NCBI RefSeq assembly: GCF_018398315.1
Contig: NZ_JAHBRW010000001.1
Span: 2,922,501-2,986,500, forward strand
Origin: Chelatococcus sp. YT9
Lineage (GTDB): Bacteria > Pseudomonadota > Alphaproteobacteria > Rhizobiales > Beijerinckiaceae
Reading direction: 5' to 3'
DNA length: 64,000 bases
This document shows positions 22,436-31,248 of this stretch, in pieces; position 1 is the first letter of the stretch; each line of letters opens with the position of its first letter. Below the pieces are notes generated by a model. It was not told the DNA's origin. It did no database searches and worked only from the letters and a program-made list of their open reading frames with translations. The position numbers and the translations under genes were made by a program.

Positions 22436-25315
22436 TTGCGTGTGATCCGCGTTCTCACCCTCGTTGTCTGCGGCCTGTGGCTCGCTCTGGCGGCATCGCC
22501 CGCCAGCGCGGTGGAGGCCGTCAGGGTGACCCTCGACGCTGCGGCGGTCGATCTGACCCCGGTAGTCGAGCACTACAAGTCCGAGGGCGACCTCATCCAG
22601 ATTTCAACGGCGCCGGGGCCCGACGGCATCGTGCGTCGCATCGCGGTGAAGGCGCGGGAAGGCGGCACGCGACCGGACTGGATCGTTTTCGCGCTCACCA
22701 ACGACACTGATGAGCAGATCGACAGGCTGCTGGTGGCGCCGCACTACCGCCTCGTTGGTTCGGGCGTCGTCTGGCCGGACCTAGGCTCTTCCCGCATCGC
22801 CGCCATCACGGCAAGCCAGGGCATCCGGCCGGAGCGGGAAGACAGCCCGGACGCAGATATCTTCACGGTCACGCTCGATCCCGGCACCACCGTCACCTTC
22901 GTCGCCGAGCTCAACACGTCCAACCTGCCGCAGCTCTATCTCTGGGAACCGGAGGCCTACAAGCACAAGGTCAACGGGCTCACCCTCTACAAGGGCATCA
23001 TCATCGGCATTGCCGGTCTTCTCGCGCTCTTTCTGACCGTCGTCTTCGTTGTGAAGGGCGCAGTGATCTTCCCGGCCGCCGCGGCGCTCGCCTGGGCAGT
23101 GCTCGCGTATGCCTGTATCGATTTCGGCTTTTTTCAGCAGATCTTTCCAATCGCCGCAGCCACGGAGCGCATCTATCGCGCGGCCGCTGAGGCGGTGCTT
23201 GCCGCGACGCTCCTGGTCTTTCTTTTCGCCTATCTCAACCTCAGTCGCTGGCACGTCCGCTACAGCCACGTCACCTTGTTCTGGCTGCTGTTCCTTGGTG
23301 CACTCGTCGGACTTGCTGTCTTCGATGCGCCCATCGCCGCCGGTGTCGCCCGCATATCGATCGCCGCCATCGCCGCCGTTGGCTTTGCGCTCGTCGTTCA
23401 TCTCGCGAGCCACGGCTATGACCGTGCGGTCATGCTGATACCGGCGTGGCTCCTGCTCCTCGTCTGGGTGGCGGCCACCAGCTTCACGGTTTTAGGTGAG
23501 CTGTCGCGGGATCTCGTGCCGCCGGCGCTCATCGGCGGTCTCGTTCTCATCGTCCTGCTTATCGGCTTCACGGTCATGCAGCATGCCTTCGCCGGCGGCG
23601 CGCTCGCACAGGGCCTTGTCAGCGATAGCGAGCGAAAGGCGCTGGCGATTGCTGGATCCGGTGACATTGTCTTTGATTGGGACGTCTCCGCCGACCGCAT
23701 CTTCGTGAGCAATGAGGTCGAGCAGCTTCTCTCGCTACGCCGCGGCAGTCTTGAAGGACCCGCCTCGGCCTGGCTCGATATCATCCACCCCTTCGACGCG
23801 GACCGTTACCGGGCGACGCTGGATGCCGTGCTGGAGCAGAAACGCGGTCGTATCGCGCTCGATTTCCGGCTGCGGGCCGCTAACGGGCAGTACTACTGGT
23901 TCAATCTGAAGGCCCGGCCGGTAGTCGGGAGCGATAACGAGGTCATCCGCGTCGTTGGCACGCTGAGCGATGTCACTGAGCATCGAAACGCCGAGGAGCG
24001 GTTGCTCCACGACGCGGTGCACGACAATCTCACGGGCCTGCCGAACCGTGAACTGTTCCACGATCGGCTCGACAGCGCGCTCGTGCTGAGCCGCCGTGGC
24101 GGCATGATCCGTCCCACCGTCATCGTCGTCGACATCGACCGCTTCAAGGCGGTGAACGAGTCCGTCGGCCTTTCGGCGGGGGATGCGATCCTCTTGACGC
24201 TGTCGCGCCGCCTCGGACGGCTCCTGAGGCCCCAGGACAGTCTTGCGCGCATCTCAGGCGATGAGCTTGCCGTGATCCTGGTGTCGGAACGTGAGTCCGA
24301 CCGCATCATCGCCTTTGCCGACATGATCCGGCGTGCGGTGACGACGCCTGTCACCTTCGCCGAACGCGAAATCTTCCTGACGGCTTCCATCGGCATCGCC
24401 CTGCACGACTCGCAGGATGATGTGAAGGGCGAGGAAATGCTGCGCAACGCCGAGATCGCGATGATCCACGCCAAGCGTCAGGGCGGCGACCGGATCGAGG
24501 TGTTCCGGCCGGGGATGCGCGGGCAGGGCACGGACAAGCTGGCCATAGAGAGTGACCTACGCCGGGCGCTCGAGCGCGGTGAGATGAAGGTCTATTTCCA
24601 GCCGATCGTCCGGCTGGAGGATCGAACGATCGCCGGCTTCGAGACCCTTCTGCGCTGGGATCACCCGCGCCAAGGGCGGCTGATGCCCCACGACTTTATT
24701 CCCATTGCGGAAGAAAGCGGGCTGATCGCAGAGCTCGGCGCCTTCGCGCTGGAGCGCACGGCGCGCGAACTCTCCGTCTGGCAGCGCGCCCTGGAAGTGC
24801 ATCCGCCGATCTTCGCCAGCGTCAACATATCGAGCCGCCAGTTGCTCCGGCACGACCTCCTGCATGACGTCAAGACGGTGCTTGCCCGAACTCCGGTCGA
24901 GCCCGGATCGCTCAAGCTCGAGCTCACCGAGAGCCTCGTCATGGAGAACCCGGAATACGCCGCTCAGATGATGTCGCGCATCCGCGATCTCGGGGCAGGG
25001 CTCTCGCTCGACGATTTCGGAACCGGCTATTCCGCGCTGTCCTATCTTCAGCGCTTTCCCTTCGACACCATCAAGATCGACCAATCGTTCGTTCGCCAGC
25101 TCGGCAATGGCACGCGGCCCGTGATCCTGCGCGCGATCATTTCGTTAGCCCATGATCTTGGTATGGAAGTGGTTGCGGAGGGCGCGGAGAATGAATCCGA
25201 CGCGGTCGAACTGGCCCAGCTCGGTTGCGAATATGCCCAGGGCTTTGCCTTCGGTGAGCCGATGACGGCCCATGATGCGCGCCGCCTCGTGGGAGCGGCG
25301 CCCGAGGCCGCCTGA
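22436..25315 (+). CDS. Membrane GGDEF/EAL protein with PAS domain
   Basis: A 959-residue c-di-GMP protein. Signal peptide about 1-25 (ends SPASA), periplasmic sensor domain to about 180, seven-helix membrane region about 185-395 (7TMR-DISM-like), PAS domain about 405-520, GGDEF domain about 530-690 and EAL domain about 700-950. The GGDEF motif is 'ISGDELA' (607-611), so diguanylate cyclase activity is doubtful. The EAL motif is 'FETLLRW', but the other EAL residues are present: 'SVNISS', 'ELTES', 'DDFGTGYSAL', 'IKIDQSF', 'VAEGAE'. Phosphodiesterase activity is plausible. TTG 22436 is chosen as start (GAGAG 7 nt upstream); GTG 22442 is an alternative. The IS ends 115 bp upstream and may have displaced its promoter. 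Confidence 0.93.
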   Translation: MRVIRVLTLVVCGLWLALAASPASAVEAVRVTLDAAAVDLTPVVEHYKSEGDLIQISTAPGPDGIVRRIAVKAREGGTRPDWIVFALTNDTDEQIDRLLVAPHYRLVGSGVVWPDLGSSRIAAITASQGIRPEREDSPDADIFTVTLDPGTTVTFVAELNTSNLPQLYLWEPEAYKHKVNGLTLYKGIIIGIAGLLALFLTVVFVVKGAVIFPAAAALAWAVLAYACIDFGFFQQIFPIAAATERIYRAAAEAVLAATLLVFLFAYLNLSRWHVRYSHVTLFWLLFLGALVGLAVFDAPIAAGVARISIAAIAAVGFALVVHLASHGYDRAVMLIPAWLLLLVWVAATSFTVLGELSRDLVPPALIGGLVLIVLLIGFTVMQHAFAGGALAQGLVSDSERKALAIAGSGDIVFDWDVSADRIFVSNEVEQLLSLRRGSLEGPASAWLDIIHPFDADRYRATLDAVLEQKRGRIALDFRLRAANGQYYWFNLKARPVVGSDNEVIRVVGTLSDVTEHRNAEERLLHDAVHDNLTGLPNRELFHDRLDSALVLSRRGGMIRPTVIVVDIDRFKAVNESVGLSAGDAILLTLSRRLGRLLRPQDSLARISGDELAVILVSERESDRIIAFADMIRRAVTTPVTFAEREIFLTASIGIALHDSQDDVKGEEMLRNAEIAMIHAKRQGGDRIEVFRPGMRGQGTDKLAIESDLRRALERGEMKVYFQPIVRLEDRTIAGFETLLRWDHPRQGRLMPHDFIPIAEESGLIAELGAFALERTARELSVWQRALEVHPPIFASVNISSRQLLRHDLLHDVKTVLARTPVEPGSLKLELTESLVMENPEYAAQMMSRIRDLGAGLSLDDFGTGYSALSYLQRFPFDTIKIDQSFVRQLGNGTRPVILRAIISLAHDLGMEVVAEGAENESDAVELAQLGCEYAQGFAFGEPMTAHDARRLVGAAPEAA

Positions 25316-25429
25316 GACAAGCCGCAGGCGGCGCATTTCAGTGCACTAATCCAGTGTTCGTCAGAAAGTGCGCCTTCTTCGGATCTCACGCCCAATCCGA
25401 GGCTGCCCCGAGATCATGGGCGGTGGCCT

Positions 25430-26041
25430 TCAAGCGTGGCCGGCCTGGCCCGATAGCATACCTGGTTCGATGCCGAGATTGCGCAGGGCGAGGTCGTAAC
25501 GGCTCTCGATGGATGCCCCGAAGAGCAGATCGAGGTCGGCCGGACCGTTCAGCCAGCCATTGGCCTGAATCTCGCTTTCGAGCTGACCGGGAGACCAGCC
25601 GGAATAGCCGAGCGCGAGCATGGCGCTCGAGGGCCCTTCTCCGCGGGCGATTGCCTTCAAAATGTCGACTGTTGCCGTTAGGCAGATTCCATCGTCGATC
25701 GACAAAGTCGAATTGTCGATGAAGAAGTCATCGGAATGCAGCACAAAACCGCGTCCGGTCTCCACCGGTCCGCCACGCAAAACCTGGATGTGTTCTGCTC
25801 GCGTCGGCAGCCGGATCACATCTTCGGGGGGGATGATGTCGAGTTGCACCAGGACATCGGGAAAGCTCAAGTCGGGAGCGGGGCGGTTCACGATGATACC
25901 CATGGCGCCCTCTTCTGAATGAGCGCAGACATAGATGACGCTCCGCGCGAAACGCTCGTCGCTCATTCCGGGCATGGCGATGAGCAGCTGCCCGTCGAGA
26001 AAGCCGCCCATGTCGTCGTTCGTTGGCTGCACAGATCGCAT
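25430..26041 (-). CDS. YqgE/AlgH family protein (UPF0301)
   Basis: A 203-residue UPF0301 protein. Family features: '[39 protein letters not shown]' near the start, '[17 protein letters not shown]' in the middle, '[25 protein letters not shown]' and the C-terminal '[20 protein letters not shown]'. Function is unknown, although in gammaproteobacteria it was once linked to alginate control. ATG 26041 is preferred to the TTG one codon earlier because AAGGA lies 7 nt before it. A plausible sigma-70-type promoter lies directly upstream. Confidence 0.93.
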   Translation of the reverse strand: MRSVQPTNDDMGGFLDGQLLIAMPGMSDERFARSVIYVCAHSEEGAMGIIVNRPAPDLSFPDVLVQLDIIPPEDVIRLPTRAEHIQVLRGGPVETGRGFVLHSDDFFIDNSTLSIDDGICLTATVDILKAIARGEGPSSAMLALGYSGWSPGQLESEIQANGWLNGPADLDLLFGASIESRYDLALRNLGIEPGMLSGQAGHA

Positions 26042-26061
26042 CAAGAGGTCCTTTTTCGCCT

Positions 26062-26089
26062 ATGCTACGATCATAGGTACGGTTTTCAA
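26062..26089 (-). promoter_or_regulatory. Putative sigma-70-type promoter of the yqgE-family gene
   Basis: On the minus strand TTGAAA (complement of 26084-26089) is followed after 16 bp by TAGCAT (complement of 26062-26067), about 20 bp before the start codon. Both hexamers are close to consensus. No experimental support. Confidence 0.45.
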
Positions 26090-26291
26090 CGCTTTTCGCA
26101 CGGGCTAGGTTGCAGGCCTTCACGCAGAATTGGCTCGTATATTGAGAATCCCGCCTTTAGAAAATCCGGCGATACCGCGTTGCCCATCTCTCCAGGCGTG
26201 GAGATCGCGTTCGAAGGCGTGGCTTGGACCATGCGAAGCCGGGAGATCTCGGCGAAAGTGGCGGGTGCATGCAAAGGATTGTGAACGGCAT

Positions 26292-27158
26292 ATGAGCAGG
26301 TTTGCCCCTCTGGCGTCTGCCTCGATCGTCTGGATAGGGCTTTCGGCAAATGCTCTGGCGCAGGATGCCGGCTGGCGCCCGGCAACAAAGGCCGCGCCTG
26401 CCCATTCCACCGTCCAGCTCGCTCCCGTGGCTGTCCCTCCTGATAGTCCCAATCGCGAGGTCATCATCGATATCGCGCTCCAGCCCGGCTACAAAACGTA
26501 CTGGCGGACTCCGGGCGATTCGGGGGTCCCACCGACCTTCGATTGGTCGAAATCCGAGAATCTGGGTTCCGTGACGATCAAGTGGCCGGCTCCGAAATGG
26601 TTCTTCGACGGCAGCGGTTATGCGATCGGCTATGGCGGCCGCGCCCGCTTTCCCGTTTCGGTGGTGGCGCAGGACAAGGACAAGCCGCTCGTCCTGAAGC
26701 TCAATCTCGACTATGCCGTGTGCAAGGAGATCTGCATTCCGGCGAAGGCGGAGGTGAGCCTTCGCCTTCCTGCGGCCGGCGAGGCCGTGTCACTGCCTCT
26801 GGCGGACCCCTTCGCGGGGAACATTCCACGCAGAGTGGGCCTTGGCGAGGCGGTCGACGGCATCTCGATCACGGTCGTCGAAGGCCCTGTAAAGGCCTTG
26901 GTCGTCAAGGCGCGTCTTCCGCATCAGGACGGTGGTGCCGTGGAGGGCAACCTCTTCGTGGAGGGGCCGGAGGGTTGGCTCTTCGGGAGGCCAGAGCGCG
27001 AGGCGCTGGAGGGCGACGAGGTCCGCTTCAGGGTGCCATTGAGCGACAAGCCGAAACACATCTCCGCGACGAAGATTCCATTGCTGCTGACCCTTGTCGC
27101 CGCAGGCCGGTCCATCGAGGTGGTCTCCGACCTCGACGTCAGCGCCATTGCGCGTTAA
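26292..27158 (+). CDS. DsbD N-terminal-domain-like secreted protein
   Basis: A 288-residue periplasmic protein with a signal peptide ending 'SANALA' near residue 22. It resembles the N-terminal immunoglobulin-like domain of DsbD/ScsB: 'REVIIDIALQPGYKTYWRTPGDSGVPPTFDWSKSENL', 'WPAPKWFFDGSGYAIGYGGRARFPV', and the redox pair in 'LDYAVCKEICIPAKAEVSL' (C-x3-C). It has no membrane helices or C-terminal thioredoxin, so it stands alone rather than as full DsbD. Start at ATG 26292 follows the signal peptide; the open frame extends 54 codons upstream. It is followed by a peroxiredoxin gene after about 97 bp, consistent with a thiol-redox pair. Confidence 0.82.
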   Translation: MSRFAPLASASIVWIGLSANALAQDAGWRPATKAAPAHSTVQLAPVAVPPDSPNREVIIDIALQPGYKTYWRTPGDSGVPPTFDWSKSENLGSVTIKWPAPKWFFDGSGYAIGYGGRARFPVSVVAQDKDKPLVLKLNLDYAVCKEICIPAKAEVSLRLPAAGEAVSLPLADPFAGNIPRRVGLGEAVDGISITVVEGPVKALVVKARLPHQDGGAVEGNLFVEGPEGWLFGRPEREALEGDEVRFRVPLSDKPKHISATKIPLLLTLVAAGRSIEVVSDLDVSAIAR

Positions 27159-27255
27159 CTGATGATCCAGCGCAGCTCGCGTGCTGGGTCCCGCGTTGTG
27201 CATGGGGCCGCTTTCTTACGGCCCACCAGGGCATCATCCTCAGGAGTTCCAAGAC

Positions 27256-27741
27256 ATGGCCATCAAAGTCGGCGATCCGCTACCCCAGGTGACCTTCCGC
27301 ATCCCCACGTCGGATGGTCCGGCGGCCAAGTCCACGGATGATCTTTTCAAGGGACGGCGAGTCGTGCTGTTTGCCGTGCCGGGCGCCTTCACGCCCACCT
27401 GCAACAACAATCATCTGCCGGGCTTTCTGGCCAAGGCTTCAGAGATCAAGGCGAAGGGCATCGACGCCATTCTTGTCACCGGCGTGAACGACGTCTTCGT
27501 GATGGGCGCCTGGGCGAAGGCGACGGGCGCCGAAGGCACTATCGAATTCTTGTCGGATGGCAGCGCGGAATTCGCGACCGCTATCGGGCTCGCCTTTGAT
27601 GGCAAGGGCTTCGGTCTCGGCACCCGCTCCCAGCGCTACTCGATGGTCGTGAACGACGGTGTCGTCGAGCAGCTCAATGTCGAGGAAACGGCTAGCAAGG
27701 CCGAGACTTCCGGTGCAGAGGCGCTGCTCGCCCAGCTCTGA
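27256..27741 (+). CDS. Peroxiredoxin (Prx5-type)
   Basis: A 161-residue peroxiredoxin of the AhpC/TSA superfamily, Prx5 subgroup. The peroxidatic cysteine lies in 'FAVPGAFTPTCNNNHLPGF' (T-P-T-C). The family segments 'ILVTGVNDVFVMGAWAKATGA', 'FLSDGSAEFATAIGL' and 'GTRSQRYSMVVNDGVVEQLNVEE' follow. It reduces hydrogen peroxide and organic peroxides with thioredoxin or glutaredoxin. No resolving cysteine is apparent. ATG 27256 has AGGAG 9 nt upstream. It converges with rnhB. Confidence 0.93.
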   Translation: MAIKVGDPLPQVTFRIPTSDGPAAKSTDDLFKGRRVVLFAVPGAFTPTCNNNHLPGFLAKASEIKAKGIDAILVTGVNDVFVMGAWAKATGAEGTIEFLSDGSAEFATAIGLAFDGKGFGLGTRSQRYSMVVNDGVVEQLNVEETASKAETSGAEALLAQL

Positions 27742-27877
27742 GGCGTCGGCCTTCGTTGTCCGAAGGGCCGCGCACGGCTCGTAGCACTGGATCTTGCGCC
27801 TCCGGACTTCGCCCGGGGGCATTCTCTTGGTCCGGGCATTTTCTCGCGGGACGCCCCAGGCTTGACGTTGGACGGCG

Positions 27878-28603
27878 CTAAACGGCCAGTGCGGCGAGAG
27901 ATAAGGCCTCGGTCTCCGCATCGGAGGAAGGCTTGAGCGGTGCGAAGCTCATCCGGTGGAACGGGCAGGGACCGTGGGTCGCGATGGCGGCGCGATGCTC
28001 TGCCGTCGCGTAGCCTTTATGGCGGGAGAAACCATAGGCCGGATAGCGGCCGCATAGCCGCTTCATCATGCGATCGCGCGTGACCTTGGCGACAATCGCC
28101 GCGGCGGCGATCGACACGACATTGGCGTCGCCTTTGACGACAGCCTCGACCTCACAGGGAGCAGGTGGGCGATCAATGCCGTCGACCAGCGCCACCATGG
28201 GCGCTACCGGGAGCGCGGCTAGCGCGCGAGACATGGCGCTGAGCGTCGCCTGGCGAATATTCATCACGTCGATGCCGCTTGCTGAGACGCTGGCGATGCC
28301 GACGTGGCTCGTTGTGACGATGATGTCGTGCAGGCGCTCGCGTTCCGCGGCATCCAATATCTTCGAATCGGCCAAGCCGTCGGGAATATGGTCGGGGTCG
28401 AGAATGACGGCTGCGACCACCACGGGCCCCGCCAGCGGCCCGCGACCCACCTCATCGACCCCGGCCACAGGCCACAGCCCCCGGGTCCGCAAGCGCGATT
28501 CGCGATCATAGGTCGGTCCGTCCGGCATGACGAGCGGCAGGGTGATGCTGTCGGGGGTCACGGGTTGAACAGCGGACGAATCGGAGCGACGGGGACGTTT
28601 CAT
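27878..28603 (-). CDS. rnhB: Ribonuclease HII
   Basis: A 241-residue RNase HII. Catalytic acidic residues are in 'VAGVDEVGRGPLAGPVVVAAVIL' (D and E, near 49-52), 'VALVDGIDRP' and 'VKGDANVVSIAAAAIVAKVTRDR'. It cleaves RNA-DNA hybrids at ribonucleotides in DNA. The usual 'DSKKL' reads 'DSKIL' here. A 45-residue N-terminal extension rich in Ser/Pro precedes the domain, so the true start may be downstream of 28603. It is followed (3') by the convergent peroxiredoxin gene. Confidence 0.95.
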   Translation of the reverse strand: MKRPRRSDSSAVQPVTPDSITLPLVMPDGPTYDRESRLRTRGLWPVAGVDEVGRGPLAGPVVVAAVILDPDHIPDGLADSKILDAAERERLHDIIVTTSHVGIASVSASGIDVMNIRQATLSAMSRALAALPVAPMVALVDGIDRPPAPCEVEAVVKGDANVVSIAAAAIVAKVTRDRMMKRLCGRYPAYGFSRHKGYATAEHRAAIATHGPCPFHRMSFAPLKPSSDAETEALSLAALAV

Positions 28604-28814
28604 GCCGCCATGGTGCGCGCTACGCCCTAAGTCTCAAGCATAAAATCCCCGAACTGCTGAGCAAAAATGCCGCTGAGCGGAGTGGCAAGGAAAACGGCCG
28701 CCCATAAAGGCGAGCCGCAAGGCTGAACAGTCCCGATCAGTCCCAAGCCAAGCGGAGCCACACGGACCGGGCCAAACGGAGGCTTGGCGTAGATCGCCGC
28801 GAAGCGAGCTGCCC

Positions 28815-29264
28815 TCAGGCCGGCAACGCAACGAGCCCCCGCTCATCCAGCGGAAAATAGGGATTGTAGGCGACCTCCCAGGGATGGCCATCGGGATCGG
28901 CGAAATAGCCGGAATAGCCGCCCCAGAACGTCTTCGCCGGTTTCTTCAGAAGGAGGCCACCTGCCGCGACGGCGTTGTCGACGGCTAGGTCCACGTCCTT
29001 CTCGCTCGCGAGATTCTGGGCGAGCGCGAAACCGCCGAAACCCGGTGGCGTCGGTGCAAGGCCTGCATCTTCCGCCAACCGCTCGCGCGACCAGACAGCG
29101 AGGACCAGATTATCGAGCGCGAAGAAGCTCACATCGTCCGTGCTCGCTTCTTCCGACCGGCGCCAGCCCAGCCGCTGATAGAAGCTTGTGCTGCGCGCGA
29201 TATCACTGACCCCCAGCGTAATCAGGCTTACCTTCGGGGCGAGCTGTTTCGGCGATGTCATCAT
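28815..29264 (-). CDS. VOC family protein (glyoxalase/bleomycin-resistance fold)
   Basis: A 149-residue vicinal-oxygen-chelate protein: 'KVSLITLGVSDIARSTSFYQRLGWRRSE' opens the first beta-alpha-beta-beta-beta module. 'DLAVDNAVAAGGLLLKKPAKTFWGGYSGYFADPDGHPWEVAYNP' forms the second, with the 'DPDGHPWEV' end typical of the family. Substrate unknown. GGAGGA is only 1-4 nt from the tandem ATG codons, so the second ATG (29261) or a slightly later start is likely. It lies 28 bp from the 3' end of the radical SAM gene, same strand. Confidence 0.9.
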   Translation of the reverse strand: MMTSPKQLAPKVSLITLGVSDIARSTSFYQRLGWRRSEEASTDDVSFFALDNLVLAVWSRERLAEDAGLAPTPPGFGGFALAQNLASEKDVDLAVDNAVAAGGLLLKKPAKTFWGGYSGYFADPDGHPWEVAYNPYFPLDERGLVALPA

Positions 29265-29292
29265 GTCCTCCGCGCATTTTAGCGGCCCTCGA

Positions 29293-30555
29293 TCAGAACA
29301 GACTGAGTTGCTCCGTCGCCGCTTTCGGCGGCGTGAACAGATCGGTCCGCAGCCGCCTGCGCTGCTTGTTGAAACCGATCTTCGACGCCGCGACCTCGAA
29401 GCGTCGACCGATCATCCAGGCGTAGGGTCCGCTGCCGACCATGCGATCGCCCCAGCGCGCGTCATATTCCTTGCCGTTGCGCGTGGACCTTACGAGCGAC
29501 AATACATGGCGCGCTTTCCCGGGATGATTGGCGATAAGCCAGTCGCTGACGATATCCTTGATTTCAAGGGGCAGGCGCAACAGTACATAGCCGGCCTCAC
29601 GGGCCCCGGCCGCGTGGGTGCGCTCCAGGATGGCCTCGATTTCCGCCTCGTTGATGGCGGGAATGATGGGCGCGACGAGAACTGTGACCGGTATCCCGGC
29701 GGCAGCCAGGCGTTCGATCGTCTCGAGGCGCTTCGATGGCGTAGCGGCGCGGGGCTCCATGCTACGGGCGAGTTTTGAATCGAGGGTCGTCACCGAGATG
29801 GCGACCTTGGCGAGCCCCTTCGCCGCCATTGGCGCGAGGATGTCGATATCGCGTGTGACGAGGGCTGATTTCGTGACGATGCCGACGGGATGATTCGTCT
29901 CGGCCAGCACCTCGAGGACGCTCCGCATGATGCCGTATTGCCGTTCGATCGGCTGGTAGGGATCGGTATTGGTGCCGATCGCCAGCGTCTGGGGCTGGTA
30001 GCCTGTCGCTGCCAGCTCCCGCTTCAGGAGGGTCGCTGCTTCCGGCTTTGCGAAGAGCTTCGATTCGAAATCGAGGCCGGGTGACAAGCCCATATAGGCA
30101 TGCGTCGGTCGCGCGAAGCAGTAGACACAGCCGTGCTCGCAACCCCGATAAGGGTTGATCGAACGGTCGAACGAGATGTCGGGCGAATTGTTGCGCGTGA
30201 TGATTCGCCGTGCCTTTTCAATGCCCACCTCGGTCTTGAAGGGCGGCAGTTCGTCGATCGTGCCCCAGCCGTCGTCGACATCCTCGCGCTGAATGGGCTC
30301 GTAACGCGCTGCGGGATTTGTCACCGCGCCGCGTCCGCGACGGCGCTCGCGCTCGATGGCTTGGTCGTGCTGGCCGGGCAGGGCGCTGAACGCCGGGTCC
30401 CGGCGTTCCAACTCCTCCTGCGAGGGTTCGCGCGGCATCACACGAGGCTTGCGTGAGGGTCGCTTCGCCCGCGCCGCTAGTTCCTCGGGCAGCGGCGATT
30501 GGACACGCGCGCTGGCAGTCGATGAAAGGCCCTTGATCAAGGCTCGCTGAGCCAT
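29293..30555 (-). CDS. PA0069 family radical SAM protein
   Basis: A 420-residue radical SAM enzyme. The cluster motif is 'INPYRGCEHGCVYCFARPTHAY' (C-x3-C-x2-C, near residue 138). 'DFESKLFAKPEAATLLKREL' and 'LAIGTNTDPYQPIERQYGIMRSVLEVL' are characteristic of the PA0069/SplB-related group. The C-terminus holds 'RWGDRMVGSGPYAWMIGRRFEVA'. The function of the family is not established. It is probably cotranscribed with the VOC gene downstream (28-bp gap) and diverges from the glycosyltransferase gene. Confidence 0.93.
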   Translation of the reverse strand: MAQRALIKGLSSTASARVQSPLPEELAARAKRPSRKPRVMPREPSQEELERRDPAFSALPGQHDQAIERERRRGRGAVTNPAARYEPIQREDVDDGWGTIDELPPFKTEVGIEKARRIITRNNSPDISFDRSINPYRGCEHGCVYCFARPTHAYMGLSPGLDFESKLFAKPEAATLLKRELAATGYQPQTLAIGTNTDPYQPIERQYGIMRSVLEVLAETNHPVGIVTKSALVTRDIDILAPMAAKGLAKVAISVTTLDSKLARSMEPRAATPSKRLETIERLAAAGIPVTVLVAPIIPAINEAEIEAILERTHAAGAREAGYVLLRLPLEIKDIVSDWLIANHPGKARHVLSLVRSTRNGKEYDARWGDRMVGSGPYAWMIGRRFEVAASKIGFNKQRRRLRTDLFTPPKAATEQLSLF

Positions 30556-30681
30556 GATGATCCCTCTATGACTTCAATCTATAATCCCCAGTATGAGAAC
30601 AAATAGCGAACATTGCAAGCTGAGCCGTGTGCGTTTCGCGAGCTCGTTCGGCAGCGTGCCCCGTATCCTCAGGTCGTCGGA

Positions 30682-31197
30682 ATGATTTCGGCGGTGATTC
30701 GCGCGGAGGGCGACGTCGAGGCGCTCGCGTTTACGCTTGCAGCGCTCGTTCCCGCCGTCGCTGAGGGCGTTCTTCGCGATGCCGTGATCGTCGATGGCGG
30801 TAGTGATCCGCAGGTACGAGACCTCGCAGAGGCTGCGGGCACCGCTTATGCGACTTGGCGTGACGGCGGTGCTTCAAGGGGTAGCGCGTGGCTGGCCGGT
30901 GCTGACGCTGCGCGCGGGCCCTGGTTCCTGCTGCTGACCGCTGGCGACGTGCCGGGGCCTAACTGGATCCCGGCAGCAGATCGTTTCATCCGTTCCGCGG
31001 GTAGTGATGGTTCCGCGCTGTTCGACAGCGAGACCGGAGGAATATGGAGGCTGGCCAAGGGCCTGATGAGCGGGGCCAAGCGACGGCGCTACCTGGCGAG
31101 CGGCATGATCGTGCCGCGCAGCGCGATTGAGCAGGGCTATGCCGCTGCCTCGAGGATGCAGCGGTTGCCAGTCGGCTTGCAACGACACACCGCTTGA
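30682..31197 (+). CDS. Glycosyltransferase-like protein
   Basis: A 171-residue protein with the start of a GT-A fold: 'ISAVIRAEGDVEALAFTLAAL', 'VLRDAVIVDGGSDPQVRDLAEAAGTAY', and 'AWLAGADAARGPWFLLLTAGDVPGPNWIPAADRFI', where the 'LLTAGD' segment is in the usual DxD position. It is short for a family-2 glycosyltransferase (normally 230 or more residues) and ends soon after, so it may be a reduced or specialised form. ATG 30682 is chosen over the upstream extension. Its 3' end converges on the uracil-DNA glycosylase gene. Confidence 0.65.
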   Translation: MISAVIRAEGDVEALAFTLAALVPAVAEGVLRDAVIVDGGSDPQVRDLAEAAGTAYATWRDGGASRGSAWLAGADAARGPWFLLLTAGDVPGPNWIPAADRFIRSAGSDGSALFDSETGGIWRLAKGLMSGAKRRRYLASGMIVPRSAIEQGYAAASRMQRLPVGLQRHTA

Positions 31198-31248
31198 TCG
31201 CCTCTCATCGGCGCCCTCGGCCAAGCTCGTCCGGCCAAGCTCGGCCGG

